A stretch of 64,000 nt of DNA from Toxonevra muliebris (GCA_963691655.1 OY829329.1:66914822-66978821); one strand, 5' to 3'; positions 11,805 through 24,487 are shown, numbered from the stretch's first letter. Notes: generated by a model from the letters alone, not told the origin. Program-made: numbers and translations.

Positions 11805-12180
11805 AATATTGGAACCGTTAAACAAGGTGCTTAGAAGTCAACATAAGGCTGAAAACAAAAATTTGCATATTTGACGCTTGAATAAAATCGGTCTTGTTAT
11901 ATGAATTCGAGAACTGGCACACCACAACTACAATCATTAAGAAATTGCAAGCATTTATAAGTCGATGCTTACGGAAAATACTGCGCATCTGATGGTAGAG
12001 ATTCGCAAGCGCAAATACGTCTGGCTGGGACACACGTTACGTAAGGGCAGCGAAGAGATATCACATGCAGTGTTAGAATGAAATCCCTAAGGCTAAAGAT
12101 TGAGGGACAGACTAAGAATGACCTGGAGATGAACGCTTTTTCAAGAAACAGGAAAAACAATAAGCGATAGTGAAAAATTT
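11805..12180 (+). mobile_element. RTE-type non-LTR C-terminal fragment, broken
   Basis: Broken frames resemble the end of RTE/BovB-like reverse transcriptases: a KSVLLYEFENWHTT segment near 11885, CLRKILRI near 11970, then KRKYVWLGHTLRKG near 12012 and a LRDRLRMTWR-like stretch near 12110. The order and spacing match RTE C-termini. Stops and frameshifts rule out activity. Confidence 0.65.
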
Positions 12181-12539
12181 TAAACGACTTGGCCGATTGA
12201 AGTCATATTCTCAGAATATATAAATGATATGAATGGATGAAACATAGCTATTCATAAAGGTTTTGGGAAAGTGGGCGTGACACTTCTCATACAATCCTAA
12301 TACTTTTTTGGTATATTTCAGAAATCATTTATAGCCCATTTATAGCAATGCTACAGCAAAAATATGGGTGGGATTGATAAAGGGGGCGTGGCACCTTCTA
12401 CATAAACTGAATTTTCATTACGAGATATCTTAAGGGCCATTTATGGTACGGTACTAAGATTTTGTATGGAAGTATTATGTATTTGATAATATCGAATTTA
12501 AAAAATTCTTTCAGCTGGATTGGATTAGTGTGTGATGGA

Positions 12540-12900
12540 CCATGCTCTACTTCTATTTTCTAATACAATTTCTTCCTATTTTCTACTACTCTTTTACTAC
12601 TTTTTCTACTAATATTTTTTACTACTATTTTACAACTTTTTTCTACTATTTTTTATAACTTTTTTCTACTATTTCACTGCTTTTCTCTTTTAACTATTTT
12701 TTACTACTATTTTCTATTACTTTTTACTGTTTTTTTTTCTATTTTTTACTTTTACTATTATTTATGCTACTATTTTCTACTCCTTTTTTTACTAATATGT
12801 TTTACTATTTTTCCACTACTTTTTCTGCTGCAATACTTTTTTTTCTACCATTTCTACCACTTTTTTACAACAATTTCTAACTTTACGTGCTTCTTCGCAG
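12540..12900. repeat. Polypyrimidine TTTTCTACTA-rich minisatellite
   Basis: About 30 variations of TTTTCTACTA/TTTTTACTAC in tandem over ~330 bp, with strong strand asymmetry (almost no G). Downstream, 12897-12920 carries AAAGGGCAGAACAACGTC, which is inversely similar to GTTGTTCTGCCCTTTC at about 11652-11667, so the block may lie inside one repeat pair. Confidence 0.7.
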
Positions 12901-13061
12901 AAAGGGCAGAACAACGTCTGTCGGACCAGCTAATGTAACTATAAAGAAAATATTGATCTTGGTGAGAATGAATTACATTAGCTATACATATAACGTGTAA
13001 AAAGTAGGGCAAACATTCTCAGCTCCAGTTTTAGAAAATCTATTAATGACTCAGCCCGAAT

Positions 13062-13193
13062 CATATGAAAATCAGTGGTCGAATCGTCTGATCCGTAAAC
13101 GTAATTTGCACAAAAATACATGCAAAATACACACTTTTACGTGACTATTTGTATATTCATCGATCAGACGATTCGACCTCCGATTTTCACATG
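13062..13193. repeat. Inverted repeat, 32-bp arms, 68-bp loop
   Basis: The left arm, 13062-13093, and the right arm, 13162-13193, are reverse complements at 29 of 32 positions; both include GGTCGAATCGTCTGATC. The loop holds a smaller pair (GTAAACG / ttttACG). No terminal target duplication is obvious. It could be a MITE remnant or a structured RNA. Confidence 0.7.
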
Positions 13194-14058
13194 TTCCTAT
13201 ATAATATATGAAGACCTATTGGAATTGACTTTATCATGTTCATATTCATTCTCTTTTACTTTATTGATCTAGCAATCACCAAATTCTATTATCTCTCGTT
13301 TATTTTCCGAATGCCTAAAATGATTTTACTTGCAAAAATTTAAAAAGTTATAAGTAATTGCAACTAAAAACTAGTTATATATGTATGCATACATATCAAT
13401 ATTGCTAATTTATTTTTTACCTGCCAACAAAATAACACTCCTTTATTTCAATAACGTTTTAATTGTTGTTTAGGGCTATGTTGAATGAGATATTCTAGAA
13501 AAGCAAAATGTATCTTTTAAAAGGTTTCTTTAATATTTGAAACATGCAGAGCGTAACAAAATTGGCTTTCTCACTTTTATTGTATATGCAAAGAGAATGA
13601 GAATTTCATTCTATTTTTTGTCTCGTTACTGATAACGAAAAACAATAATAGCCACGATCGGACCGCCGCTGATTGTTGCATGAAAAACATTTGGTCGATA
13701 CTCAGCAACCGTTTCAATTTCATACGAATAATAATTTAGTTCAAAGTCGTTTTTCAATTGGTATAGATGCAAGTGCGGAGTTTTAACTTAAACAAAAAAT
13801 ACACACGTCAAATATAATCTCAAAATTCAGAATTACAAAAAACTAAATAAATAAAATAGGCAAATTATCAACAGGTTTTTGTGAATCAAATTGAATTGGA
13901 AGCGAAAAAGTGTGTGTGAAACTCAAAACAAAGTGATTTCAAGCAAAAGGAAGCGGAAATAAAGTACTGAAAATAGCGAACGATATAAATTATGTTAAAA
14001 AATGGAAAAGTAATATAAAATATACCTAATAAACATACATGCATGAATATTTATAACA

Positions 14059-17000
14059 ATGAAATTCTGTTTAAACTTTTGCAGAATACTGAATGAAGTG
14101 AAATCTTTTCTGAAAGCATTAATTTGTTTTTTATGTGCATCTTTATTGCTGCCGGTGCTTTTGCTGTCATTTATATGTAAGTATAAAAAGTTATTGATGA
14201 TCAATCCATTCAAGCATTAATGAATAATTGATATAAAAAATGCAAGGGAAACTGAAACTGATTATAATAGTAAATGACAGAACAGCAGTGAAAACTGCAT
14301 CATAATTTCATAAGTGCATATTTCTAGAATGAAATCTTAAGTTGCAGTTTAATAACCTCCTACATTAAATAGTTGCACTAACAATGCACTCTACTTATCT
14401 ACATACAAATGTATATAGAATTTTTTATTTGTCAATCACAAATATGCTTAAAACTAAATGTACATACCCCCAAAAATTTAGGCTTTCAACAACTATTTTA
14501 AATATTTAATGTTCCCACGTATTCAACACAATTATTATTTAAATAATTTAACTACAAACACAAAAATAAATTTTTTGCTTACTATTGATAACATTTTGAT
14601 AATACTAAACCACAATAGCTTTCTGTGTTTCTTTTGTTGCTTTTGCCAAGTGATAAGCTCAGTTTGCTATTAAAAATCTATTTTTGTAGGCGTTCATAGA
14701 ATGCATTAGAAAAGAATATTTTGTTTTTGATAAGTTGAGATTTAAATATGTAGGTATTAAATGAATGAGCTTGAATTATTGTAGGTAACGATTAAGGCAT
14801 GAGGTAAGACGTCAAGGTATATAGATGTCCAGGTTTAGCTTTTTGTCCACCAACTTCATACAGATTTATGTCAGATCAGAACAAGGAAGGAAAGAAGCTT
14901 TTTCGTGGATATTTTCTGCTTTTGGAAATTCATCATTGCCAGCGGAATATCGTAATTTCACACAACCTTAGCCTAGGAACTATGCAAACCTTTTAAAAAT
15001 GAGTCTTTAGAGTTTTTACAATAAATTGAAGTAATTTGTGGGGTACGAAACGAAAAAAAAAACAACTTACTGTTTCTGAAAGGAACGATTGAATCGGAAC
15101 AAACAAATATTATTCCTGAGTAAAATTGGAACCCTTAACCTTGTTTAGCGATACAAGAAAAGTTGTTGCGCGGCAATCTCCTGCTCTGGAAAGTTTGCCA
15201 TTTTTAGTTAAGTGCGATAATAGGGTAGAGTCCTGCATGTTGGGACATGTTTTGTTTTTCGGTCACAAGATTCGATTTTCATCAAGACATTTTTTCCAAG
15301 AAAAAAATGTTTCCTGCATGTAGGGACACACCAAAAAATCGCTATAATTGTAGCAAAATGAAATAAAAGCACTAGAATTTCATCATTAATTAAGAATTTT
15401 ATTTGTTTTACTCTTACTCTTTGTACATAAAATTGGAAAGAGAAATCAATAATTTAAATTAAGACACTGCTTCAGTTTTCTTGCCTCATGTTGCGTTTTC
15501 GATTGTCAAAAACTGACTGAAGCGTGTGTCTTGCTACCCTTATATATAAAAAAAAAAATCGAAATTTCTAGAATTTTCTGGTTTTCTAGAATGTTCTTGA
15601 CAGTTTTAGTGTCGAATTTTTGATTTTTAGAAAATTCCATCTGGACATCTGGAAAGTTTTTGATAGATCTGTTGCCGAAATTTTGCAAGTTCGACAATGT
15701 TCGAGAAAGTTATCGAGTGATTGATGGAGAATTCGATTAATTTCTAGAAAATTTGATTGTCATCTGGAAAGATCTAGACAGTTTTTCGTTTTCTAGCCGA
15801 CATTACGAAATTTTTTAAATCGAGTGGCCATTTTTAGATATCAGAAAACAATTGTTTACTATAACAATATGCTCATATTTTTTTTTTTTGCTTCTTCAGA
15901 GCACTAAAATTATCATAAAACACATATATGCTTTTGATGATCGATGGAAAGTATTCACTTAATCGGCACATCAAAAAACCTTCAGAAAACTTTTTAAATT
16001 TTTTTTCGGTGGCCTGGTGCATGAGTGCTAGACTGGAGTTCCAGCTGCCTGAGGTTCATTTCCCAGATGGGAAGTAAATGTTTTAAAAATAAAATTCATA
16101 ATTTTAGCGGAGAAAGTGCAACAATTTAATGTTTTTTCTTTGCAACCATACGAATGATTAAATATCAATGCGATGTAACTTTGGTTGTTTAAACAATGGT
16201 ACTGCCATAAAGCGTTTATGAAACATTGAAAGTGTGCCAGCATGTAAGACTCTACCCTAGTATTTAGAAAATTGATTTATTGTATAACGAAATTCAAAAA
16301 TTATTGTTTTGATGTATGATTAGAGCTTTCCTTTTTAATTTTTTATGGGTTAACTTCTACAAAGGAACCACCAAATTTCGGTTCTCGATCTATTCCAGCA
16401 AAGAGTTGTCAGACAAATTTCTGTTGATTTTATGTTTCTGAAATAAATAAATCAATTATTCAAGAAAACAACAACAAAAATTGTAAAAGAAACGTTCCAA
16501 TGGAAGCAAAAATAAATTTCCTAGTTAAAGTGGTTTCTTTTTTAAAAAATTCTTAATCACTCCTAAACATATTAACTTCATCGAAAGAAAAAATAAATTT
16601 TGGTTTTCGATCTATTCTATTAAAAACTATACGAACTTTAAACTGGCAGTAGAATAAGGCCTTGTGTTCTAGACATACAAGCACGCAGAATTCAAAGTGT
16701 GCTCTTCTCATAAAAAAAATATTTCATAATTATGCAATTTTCTTTCATAAAATCTTGAAAAATACCGTCAATAGAAATCTCATTGTGGTTGAGGGCTTAG
16801 GATTTGCATTTTTAAAAGCGAAGTCTCTATTTTTTTAAAAAATCATGTAACATGACAAAAAGTTTTCATCTTTTCATGCGTAATCAGCGGGAAACCCCCA
16901 ACCCAAATGACTTATCATTATTTTAGGAACCAAAAAAAAATTTCCCAAATTTTAAAGAATGATACTTTTACCCAGGCCAAGTATTAGTGGTCAACTTAAT

Positions 17001-20000
17001 TATCTCAAAGTTTAGCATATTATTATTTTTTAATTGATAGGTACAACATAGATTAGTTTTAGATATTTGCAATACGTACCCACTTCAACACATACCAAAG
17101 TTCTTTCTTCTTTTTTGCCCCCCTCTCTTTATGCCATAATAAACCTACAACTCACATTCTCATGTGTAAATAAATCATTACACCATAAAATTGTATGGAA
17201 TTGAATTGCTCTTTGACCAACAGATTACTCACAGCACACACACAACTTTTCTTTTTTATTTGGTTTTTTTGGCTATTGATAAGAAAGACTTTTACGTTTT
17301 ATTTATCGCTCAAATGATAATACAACAAATACTCGAGTATACAAATTTATTTGTTAAACAAATTAAATATAGATCCGGCATGCTGTCTGGATTCTAGACT
17401 TTTAGTAATTATTTTCTGATGGATGCATTCTGATAATACTCAAACATATTTTGAACATGTTTTTTTTTTTTTTAATTTAATTTCAAGCTTAATTATTTAT
17501 TAGTGTTTATCAACTATTTTTTTATATATTTTTTAGGTGTACACTACAGCAATGAATTTGTTAATTATGTTCTAAGCGTTAAATATCCAAATCTCACTAT
17601 ATCCAAATCGAAAAAGATACGTTCGCTGATCGATACGCCGCACAATATTGGCATATTTCATTTTCTGCTGCAAGTCAAGGGACCCTGTGACTTTGAAAAG
17701 ATCAAGCAATCATATTCGGAGCATCTTATAGAAGTGCGCGATAAGGCAGGATTTTTGAAATTTCCAAAATTACGCCAGAAATTGGAAGCATGTTTCGGGC
17801 ACTATGCATGGGTCAAGGATAATAGGTAAGTGAAGTAAATAATAATACTTTGGCTGTTCGAAAATTGGGGTATTCTCTCTCTGCGCATGTTTACAATTAT
17901 CAACTCTGAAATCGAAATAAATATTAAATTTTCTCTCTTTCTTTCTATCTGAATTATCTAGCGCTTTCAATATCAACAATCACGTTTTGCTTAGCTCATG
18001 TAGCTATCGTGGACGCCCGGTAAATGATTCGAATATCGAAGGTTTTGTCAGCGAATTGATCAGCAAATATATACCTTCCGATTTGCCACAATGGCAAGTG
18101 ATCGTGATACCAACATCATTGAGTACAAGCATTTCGGTAAATGGTAATGAAGGGCTACCTGTGGAAAATATTGAGGTATGTATTCTCATTTTACATAAAA
18201 CTTTTAGAGACACCTATAAGAAAAAAACTTTTAATTTATTATTTATAATTCCCAGGATGATCACTATTACATTTTGGTTAAAGTACATCATCTAATAATA
18301 GCCGAGGAAGAGGATCTTCACATTAGCGAACTGCTAATGCTTCAAGAGAATGGACGCAAGCCGATAATTGACATTGATGAGCTGAACAATGTTCCGAAAT
18401 CGCAAAATGTCTCATGTTTCATACGTAAACCTGAGCATATACAAAACCTCTTACATCATATTTGGAAAGCGATAGTGAATCGTTGGAATGCATTCATCTA
18501 TGAGTTTGAATCACTTGAGACACCCGACGGTTACCGCCGGGTACACATCACCAATATAACACAACTTCTTTCGGTGGTGTTGATAATTGTGGTAAATGTT
18601 TGCATTGATTATTGGAAAACTCAAAGAGCCAGAGATAAGCTGCGACGACGTACTTCACGCTCGTTATCGGGTAAAGAAGATTACGGTAGAATTGCTACTT
18701 TCCGAATGCTTCTGGCTAGAGAAGTCGATCAGCGTAATTTGTCGTTGCAGGTGGCAATCGATGCTGTACGCAACTCATGGCATCCGGCAAGTCTCATTAA
18801 AACCTGCACGAAATTAATGTGGCGCGCAAATATCAATAATGTTGTACTCTTACCCTATCACATCTACTGCGAATTGGTCGCTGTGCGCGATATACTCTTC
18901 AAGGGTCAAACTAGGCTCACATCCACACACTGCGGTCGTTTGTCTGTCTATTTGCCAATGTTGCTATATGCTCAAATGGAATTTCTGAAAATATGCTATG
19001 AGATTTTCAAGGCTCCCGTTAATATCTATGAAGAATTATTTGTGAATTTATCGAAAGAATCGAATTTATTACAAAATTTAACCTATTCCGGACGTAAGAT
19101 TGTATCGTTTTCAAAATCAATTGATGCTTCGGAGATACGCAAGCGTATAAATTTCAGCGAGGAGGTGCATGAATCCGATTTTGTGCTGTCATGTATGGGG
19201 GGTGCGATACATGATTTCTTCGAGTTACACGATACAAAGGCTACAGTACCGAAAATGCTCAATACCACATGTCGCTCCATCGCAAAAGGTTACTTTACCG
19301 ATAGCACGGGCAATAAAATGGATAACATTGGTGGCATTGTCTTTCTGCAGTTGCCCATGAAGTCACCCGATCGTGAACACGCACGTCATCTGCATTCAAT
19401 AGTGGATAATATACGGCGCAAGCAAATAATGATCTATTTGGCTTCGATGGGACAGACAAGATTTGATCTTTTAACCGCTTTGGTGCCACGAGTTTTCACC
19501 AAAATTTGCATAAACTTTTTCTCGCTGAATTTTCCTGTAACCATAACTGAGATACACGGTCCTAATTCGGAGTTTCAGGCACTCTGGGGACAACAAGTTG
19601 ATGACGTTTTACTTTTTAGACCACCACAATCGAAGGCTGGTAAGTTGGAATTTGCAACAGTAATGTGTAAATTTTAGTGGAGGAACTGCAGAAGTGTTTG
19701 TGAGCCCTCCAACTAGTTTATTATATTCATGTGTACTAGATTGAGAGAGTTTTGAATGGAATTTGTAATTTATATTGTCCTAAGAAACTTGCATCCGGTC
19801 TTCTAAAGATTTCTATCCTAATCTCGTACAAATCTTCAAACGCTTTTTGTTATTAATAATAAATTAGTTCTTTTCTTCCTATATTTATCAATCTAATTAA
19901 ATCACATTTATATTTTATAGCTATTTCCCTGAATATTCATCGATTTGGCGATAAATATCGCTTAGCAACAATGGTCTACACGCAATTGGGTCCAGATCAT

Positions 20001-20060
20001 TTGAAAATCACACGTTCTTTTGAGAATTACATGGAGAGTGCAAAGCTCTCAAGCTCATAA
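14059..20060 (+). CDS. WSD-type (wax ester synthase/diacylglycerol acyltransferase-like) membrane protein, 5 coding exons
   Basis: Exons 14059-14176, 17537-17825, 17962-18175, 18256-19639 and 19921-20060 join in phase to 714 aa; all four introns are GT-AG. The start is ATG 14059, whose frame runs straight into a hydrophobic anchor (about residues 19-40). A later in-exon alternative, splicing at the TTTTGCAG of 14085-14092, is possible. Domains: N-terminal acyltransferase half with His-His at about 218-219; a second membrane segment at about 311-327 (SVVLIIVVNVCIDYW) followed by a basic stretch; and a C-terminal WS/DGAT-type domain with FFSLNFPVTITEIHGPNSEF, LWGQQVDDVLLFRPPQ and SLNIHRFGDKYRLATM. 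The family esterifies fatty alcohols or glycerides with acyl-CoA, probably at the ER. Oddity: the HHxxxDG motif reads HHLIIAEEE, so Asp-Gly is missing. A polyA signal lies near 20115. Substrate and activity are unknown. Confidence 0.85.
14177..17536 (+). other. First intron of the WSD-like gene
   Basis: A 3.36-kb intron bounded by GTAAGT and TTTTTTAG. It holds a non-autonomous element (15222-16259) and otherwise AT-rich sequence with no recognisable exon. Confidence 0.75.
15222..16259. mobile_element. Non-autonomous element with ~25-bp terminal inverted repeats
   Basis: The left end, AGGGTAGAGTCCTGCATG (15222 on), and the reverse complement of the right end, AGGGTAGAGTCTTACATG (to 16259), match with few changes. 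A further CCTGCATGTAGGGACA at about 15313 repeats the left subterminal part. The body is AT-rich with repeated TTTCTAGAA-like words at 15565-15800 and no coding. A TA-type target is possible. A tRNA-like segment sits near 16013-16075 (GTGCTAGACTGGAG, then GAGGTTCATTTCC), perhaps an old SINE head. Confidence 0.6.
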
Positions 20061-20300
20061 CTAAATAAGAATAAAATACTAATTTAATTTTGCTGTGATT
20101 AAGAAAAAATTCTCAAATAAAAAAATTTAAAAAAAAAATGCTTTACAAAAAGATAAAAACTTTTGTTTTGTTTTATTTTAAATTCAGAATTTTTCTAACA
20201 ACTTTACATTGAAATAGAAATCAACAATTTCTTATTTTCTAGATAAATAATTTTTTGTGCATAAATTTGTAAATTATAAACACTTAAGAACCAAGAGGCA

Positions 20301-21314
20301 ATGGATGAGGAAACTTATCGATTTGAATTGAGAAATCATTTTATGGGTCAAATGAAGAATTCCAAATTCCAAGTAAGTATTATGCAAATATCAGAAACCA
20401 ACCAACTACCCACCCCTGTCACCTTTCCATAACATACACAGGGTACAGCACAACATTACAAGGATGTGCTGCGTAATCAGAAAACGACGCAGCACGATTT
20501 CGAAGCTTTCCAGCATCAGCGACGTCAGGCAACGCGCTCCAGTGGCGGTGATGCCGATCGTTTGCTTTACGAATCGAATTATGCTTCGCAAACTGGTGGC
20601 GATTCATATCGCAACTCGAGCAACCCAAATAGCGAAGCTGCTTACATGCGTCAATTGCAGGGGAAAAATAAAATGGCTGCATTACCATCGAGCTCAATTG
20701 CTGTACCACCCAAGTATCATGCAGATCCCGAGAGCAATCCTTACATGTATGAAACTGATTCGAATATTGGAGGTGGTGGAGCTGGTTCTGAAGAGAGCAG
20801 CAAGTCGCAGAAATCTTCTAAAACGGTGGTGAGCAAGAAAAGCTCACATGATTTACGTAAAATTGTAAAATCGCAATGTAAATTGCATGAAGTTATCGAC
20901 GAAACGTTAAAGCAAATGTGTAATACTGAAACTGAACCGCCCTCGGAAGATGCTGTAGGTGAACGTCGTCTAAAGGAGCAGCAGCATCAGCAACAGCTGC
21001 AACAACATAAGGTAGGACAGCTGGCACAATCATGTAAGCGATGCACTGAAAAGCTATTTACACGCTCTAGTCAGAAAGATGTAATGACTGAGATTTCTAA
21101 GGGTGACTTTCTAGAATGTCGCTCAGGTGATACACTCACTATCTCGGTAGATGATGTAGTCAACTCGAAGGTGATCAATCCAATGATACGTAAATTACAG
21201 CGAATGTATCTTAATAATCTTAGAGAAGAAATGTCCCTGATGGAGGATCTCGAGCGATTACCCCATAAGGTTAATGAAGTCTATAAGGCTACCATATTCA
21301 AGCAAAAAGACTGA
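20301..21314 (+). CDS. Uncharacterised protein, 2 exons, 314 aa
   Basis: Exon 1, 20301-20372, begins MDEETYRFELRNHFMG and ends with a phase-0 GTAAGT donor; exon 2 is 20442-21314. I do not recognise the family. The first ~40 residues are charged and helical, somewhat like LisH-type N-termini, but this is weak. Residues ~40-110 are polar and low complexity (Ser/Asn/Gln), followed by a Gly run, a Ser/Lys stretch and a Gln/His-rich stretch. The last ~70 residues look folded and conserved in style: CKRCTEKLF, then GDFLECRSGDTLTISVDD and a helical end. The gene starts 240 bp after the WSD-like gene on the same strand and converges on RPA3. AATAAA lies near 21464. Confidence 0.75.
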
Positions 21315-21606
21315 ATAATGAGATGAACAGGAAGATGGATAATAACGATTATAAATCAAACTAACTATATTCTATAAACATATTCGTTGGAAATTGTATT
21401 TTTGGCAATGTAAACGCTTTTCTCACTATCACTATGTATCCCTCCCTTCATTTTCTCTATTGAAATAAAGCACATTTCAGAAACATTTAAGAAAAGTGTG
21501 TATAAATAATATTAAAAAACACTTACATTAACAATTTCATTTCATTTTTCTTGAGAACTTAAATATACTAAAGTAGGTGAATGTAAGATGAAGTGCAATC
21601 TTTTTT

Positions 21607-22080
21607 TTAGGCAAATCGGTAGATTTCCTTGCAGTTATTCATAAAGTGGACCATCATGTTATAGCTATCCTCGTCGAAATTGATATCTTCACCGTCAAAG
21701 AGAATGGCCTGCAAGAAATGGAGAGCATAGATTGTACGAGTGGTAAGGACAAGAATAGCACATAAGAGTCCAATACAAACTAGTAGTAAGGTTGTTTAAC
21801 GATATGTATATTGCAACTCCTAGACTGTATTCAAATAAAAGCTTACCTCCTTGGCGCGAATAGCTTCACCACTTGTTGGCTTCCCAATAATTTCTACCCA
21901 ATTTCCTTTGCGTGCACCCAATGACTCCGGCAGCGTCACTGTAATATTCTGCTTATCCGTAGATTGTGCTGAGAGTTTTGTTCCAACTTCATCTTCAACA
22001 CGCAACATAATGCTTACATTTTCACCAGCAAATTGACGCAGCATACTAGCGTTTACTAAAATACGTTCTTCGAAAGCCAT
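21607..22080 (-). CDS. RPA3: Replication protein A 14-kDa subunit (RPA3), 2 exons
   Basis: Exon 1 is 22080-21847 (78 codons) and exon 2 is 21708-21607, giving 111 aa, the family's usual size. The intron has a GTAAGC donor and TTCTTGCAG acceptor. The single OB fold is visible: MAFEERILVNASMLRQFAGE at the start, LGARKGNWVEIIGKP in the middle (the strand expected in RPA3), and a C-terminal helix (EDSYNMMVHFMNNCKEIY) that in the family packs in the RPA three-helix core. RPA3 supports the heterotrimer that binds single-stranded DNA in replication and repair. The gene converges on its upstream-coordinate neighbour, with about 290 bp between stops. Confidence 0.92.
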
Positions 22081-22444
22081 TTTAACTTAATTTTAAATGG
22101 ATTTTTTAATTTTTCACATAAACAAATCAACAATTTCACAATGCAAGCTTTGCGAGAAATTGCGCCAAATTAATAGAAACAAGTAGGAATGGAACTACCA
22201 GCTGTTTAATTTTCAGTGATGCCAGGCTTAATTTTTAAATTTCTCTTACATTTTAAATCCCATTTCACAAAATAATTTAAACAAATTAACTAAAAGTTGT
22301 TAAAAGGAGTTAAAACTGAATACAAATTATAGAATCTTATATGCCAAGTAATAAAAATTAATTTAGATGAGACCAATATATTGAGGAGATTCTTAACTAT
22401 ACAGCATTTCGAGTTCATGTGAAAATTTATACAGGTAACACTAA

Positions 22445-22695
22445 GGCTGTGGTTATATTGCGAGTATGGTCGGCGAACACCAAGAAATTATTGTTGCACC
22501 GAACACAAGTGTTTACTCACTCTCATACCGAACACGATATGCTCGGTGTATTGTACACCGAGCACGCCGAGTATTCAGGGTGATAATGAGTTATTTTACA
22601 AAACAATATCATATAAAATAGTATTACACAAACGAGTATATTTTGAGAAAAGGTTTTGTGTTCGTCGAACACCGAGCACCAATATAACCAGGCGC
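22445..22695. mobile_element. MITE, Harbinger-like (TAA target duplication)
   Basis: The element starts GGCTGTGGTTATATTG and ends with the inverse of GCGCCTGGTTATATTG, both followed inward by CGAACAC/GGTGCTCGGTGTTCG-type sequence. TAA occurs at 22442-22444 and 22696-22698, as in PIF/Harbinger insertions. An inner CACCGAGCA/TGCTCGGTGT palindrome lies near 22549-22567. Non-coding, 251 bp. Confidence 0.65.
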
Positions 22696-23083
22696 TAAAA
22701 TCAAAATATCGCATAATATAACCAAAGATTATATTCTAAAGGCGTAAATTAAAAATTAAAAAGAAAAATGTTTGAAAATAAACCCTTGCATTTATTTAAA
22801 TAGGTAGGTAAGTAGTAAAATTAATTCTCTAATATCTTTTCCAGCTACTATTGATTTTTGAATGTGTTCTTGCGTAGCAATACTTAAGACGAGTAATCAC
22901 TTAAGGAAAATAGTGAATCTAAGAACACTAAATAATTTTTCATCAAAGTCTTTGCGATTGGAAGTCACAATACTTTTCATTTGTTCCCGCCTAGGAGTTT
23001 CCCAGTTTAAAATTTACACAAATATTGATGAAAATTGTGCTTTATATATGAAAGCAATTACTTCATACCACTGAATTGAAATA

Positions 23084-23272
23084 TTAAAGGCTTAATTATG
23101 CATAAGTAACGGAAAGGAACGTAACGTTGCCAACTGCCACTTAAATATCTGTGATATAGGCAGTGCGTATAAGTGATTACCGAAATCGTAACGCAACGTA
23201 GAGTTCTATCTTCGATAGATTTTTACGTTCCGTTACGCTACATTGCGTTACTTATGCATAATTGAGCCTTAA
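23084..23272. mobile_element. Short MITE with ~27-bp terminal inverted repeats
   Basis: The left end (23084-23111) and right end (23246-23272) share AATTATGCATAAGTAACG in inverse orientation and both start at TTAA. The interior has GTAACG/CGTTAC words in both orientations and a small ATCTTCGATAGAT hairpin. It is 189 bp and non-coding. The TTAA may be target or part of the repeat. Confidence 0.65.
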
Positions 23273-24487
23273 CCCCTATTCCAAAATTTATTGTAGTTTT
23301 TACGAATTTGTACCGGCATTTAGAAATCCGATAAAATCATATACTGGAATAGAAAGCAGCTAATTACGAAAAACGATTTGTTTTCAATGAGCACTAAATT
23401 GGGTGCGATTAAATTACAGAATGCCAAAATTTTTTATTTGAAAATGCGGCCAAAAATGCGTAATTCTTTCGATAGATTCTGAAATAAGAGTAGTACCTGC
23501 TCAGGAAATTCGTCATTGAATTTTACAGTCGCAGTTTTTACATTGTTGAAATTTTTACAAAAATATATGGATGCTTTCATCAAAGTAACCCAATGGAGAT
23601 AATGGTGTGCATGAAAAAACAAGTAGCGACATAGAACAAATAACTGTTTTCATAAAAATTCTTTATCTCAGTGGCAAACCATAAAAACAAAAAAGGATTA
23701 TGACTTTAAAACTATTTAAATTTATTTTTAGTTTAGGTATTTAAAGAGAAAAGTTTTAAAATTTGCATACATATTGTTAGTTCCATTGGTGAAGATTCGA
23801 TTAATAAATGGAACAAATTTTAAAATGAGGTCAATCTTTTAAAAATTTCACATACTCATGTGAAACCCTTAGAAAATTTCGCGGATCCCCAGGTCTGCAT
23901 GAAGCACATTTTGAAGACTATTGCTTTAGCTCTTTGAGTTTTATCACTTTTTGCATTCCTTTTCTGTTTTTTATTTAATTCACAAACCTTTTCATATAAT
24001 CCAAATTCTCATTTAGCGCATCCGTTTCTTTTCGTCCCTAAAAATTGAGTGAACCACCCTGTGTACGTAATCGTTTTCTGTCAGGTGAAAACGTAACTGA
24101 ATTGTCAAATAGGAATAAACAAGAGTGAAACAAAATCAATTGGAGATAAGTCAAAATTCGGTTTTAAATCAAGAAAAATATTTCAAAAAATATTTAAATC
24201 ATATTAAATTTAATGTGGAAAACATGCAAAAGTAATGTGCAAATTTAAGTTAAACTTGTGCACTTGAACAAAATTATAAAAGAAATTCTGCAAAAAAAAA
24301 TTACAATAATTCATAAAATAAATCAAAACAAGTGCAAGTGTCTTCAGTAATAAATTCAACGGACGATTGATTTTTCACATTCACATTCACTTATGAATTT
24401 GTGAATTGAATTTGTAAAAATTTTTGGATACAACCAAATAAAAACTGCAAAACATAAAGAAAAAACGGCTTCAGATAATCACTTAAC

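Larger units (their letters stand above)
22081..24487. other. Intergenic region between RPA3 and Cep97
   Basis: This contains two MITEs (22445-22695, 23084-23272), a CACCCTGTGTACG end-like word near 24056 reminiscent of the Tc1 end at 720, and the Cep97 5' region. No other gene is seen. Confidence 0.55.
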
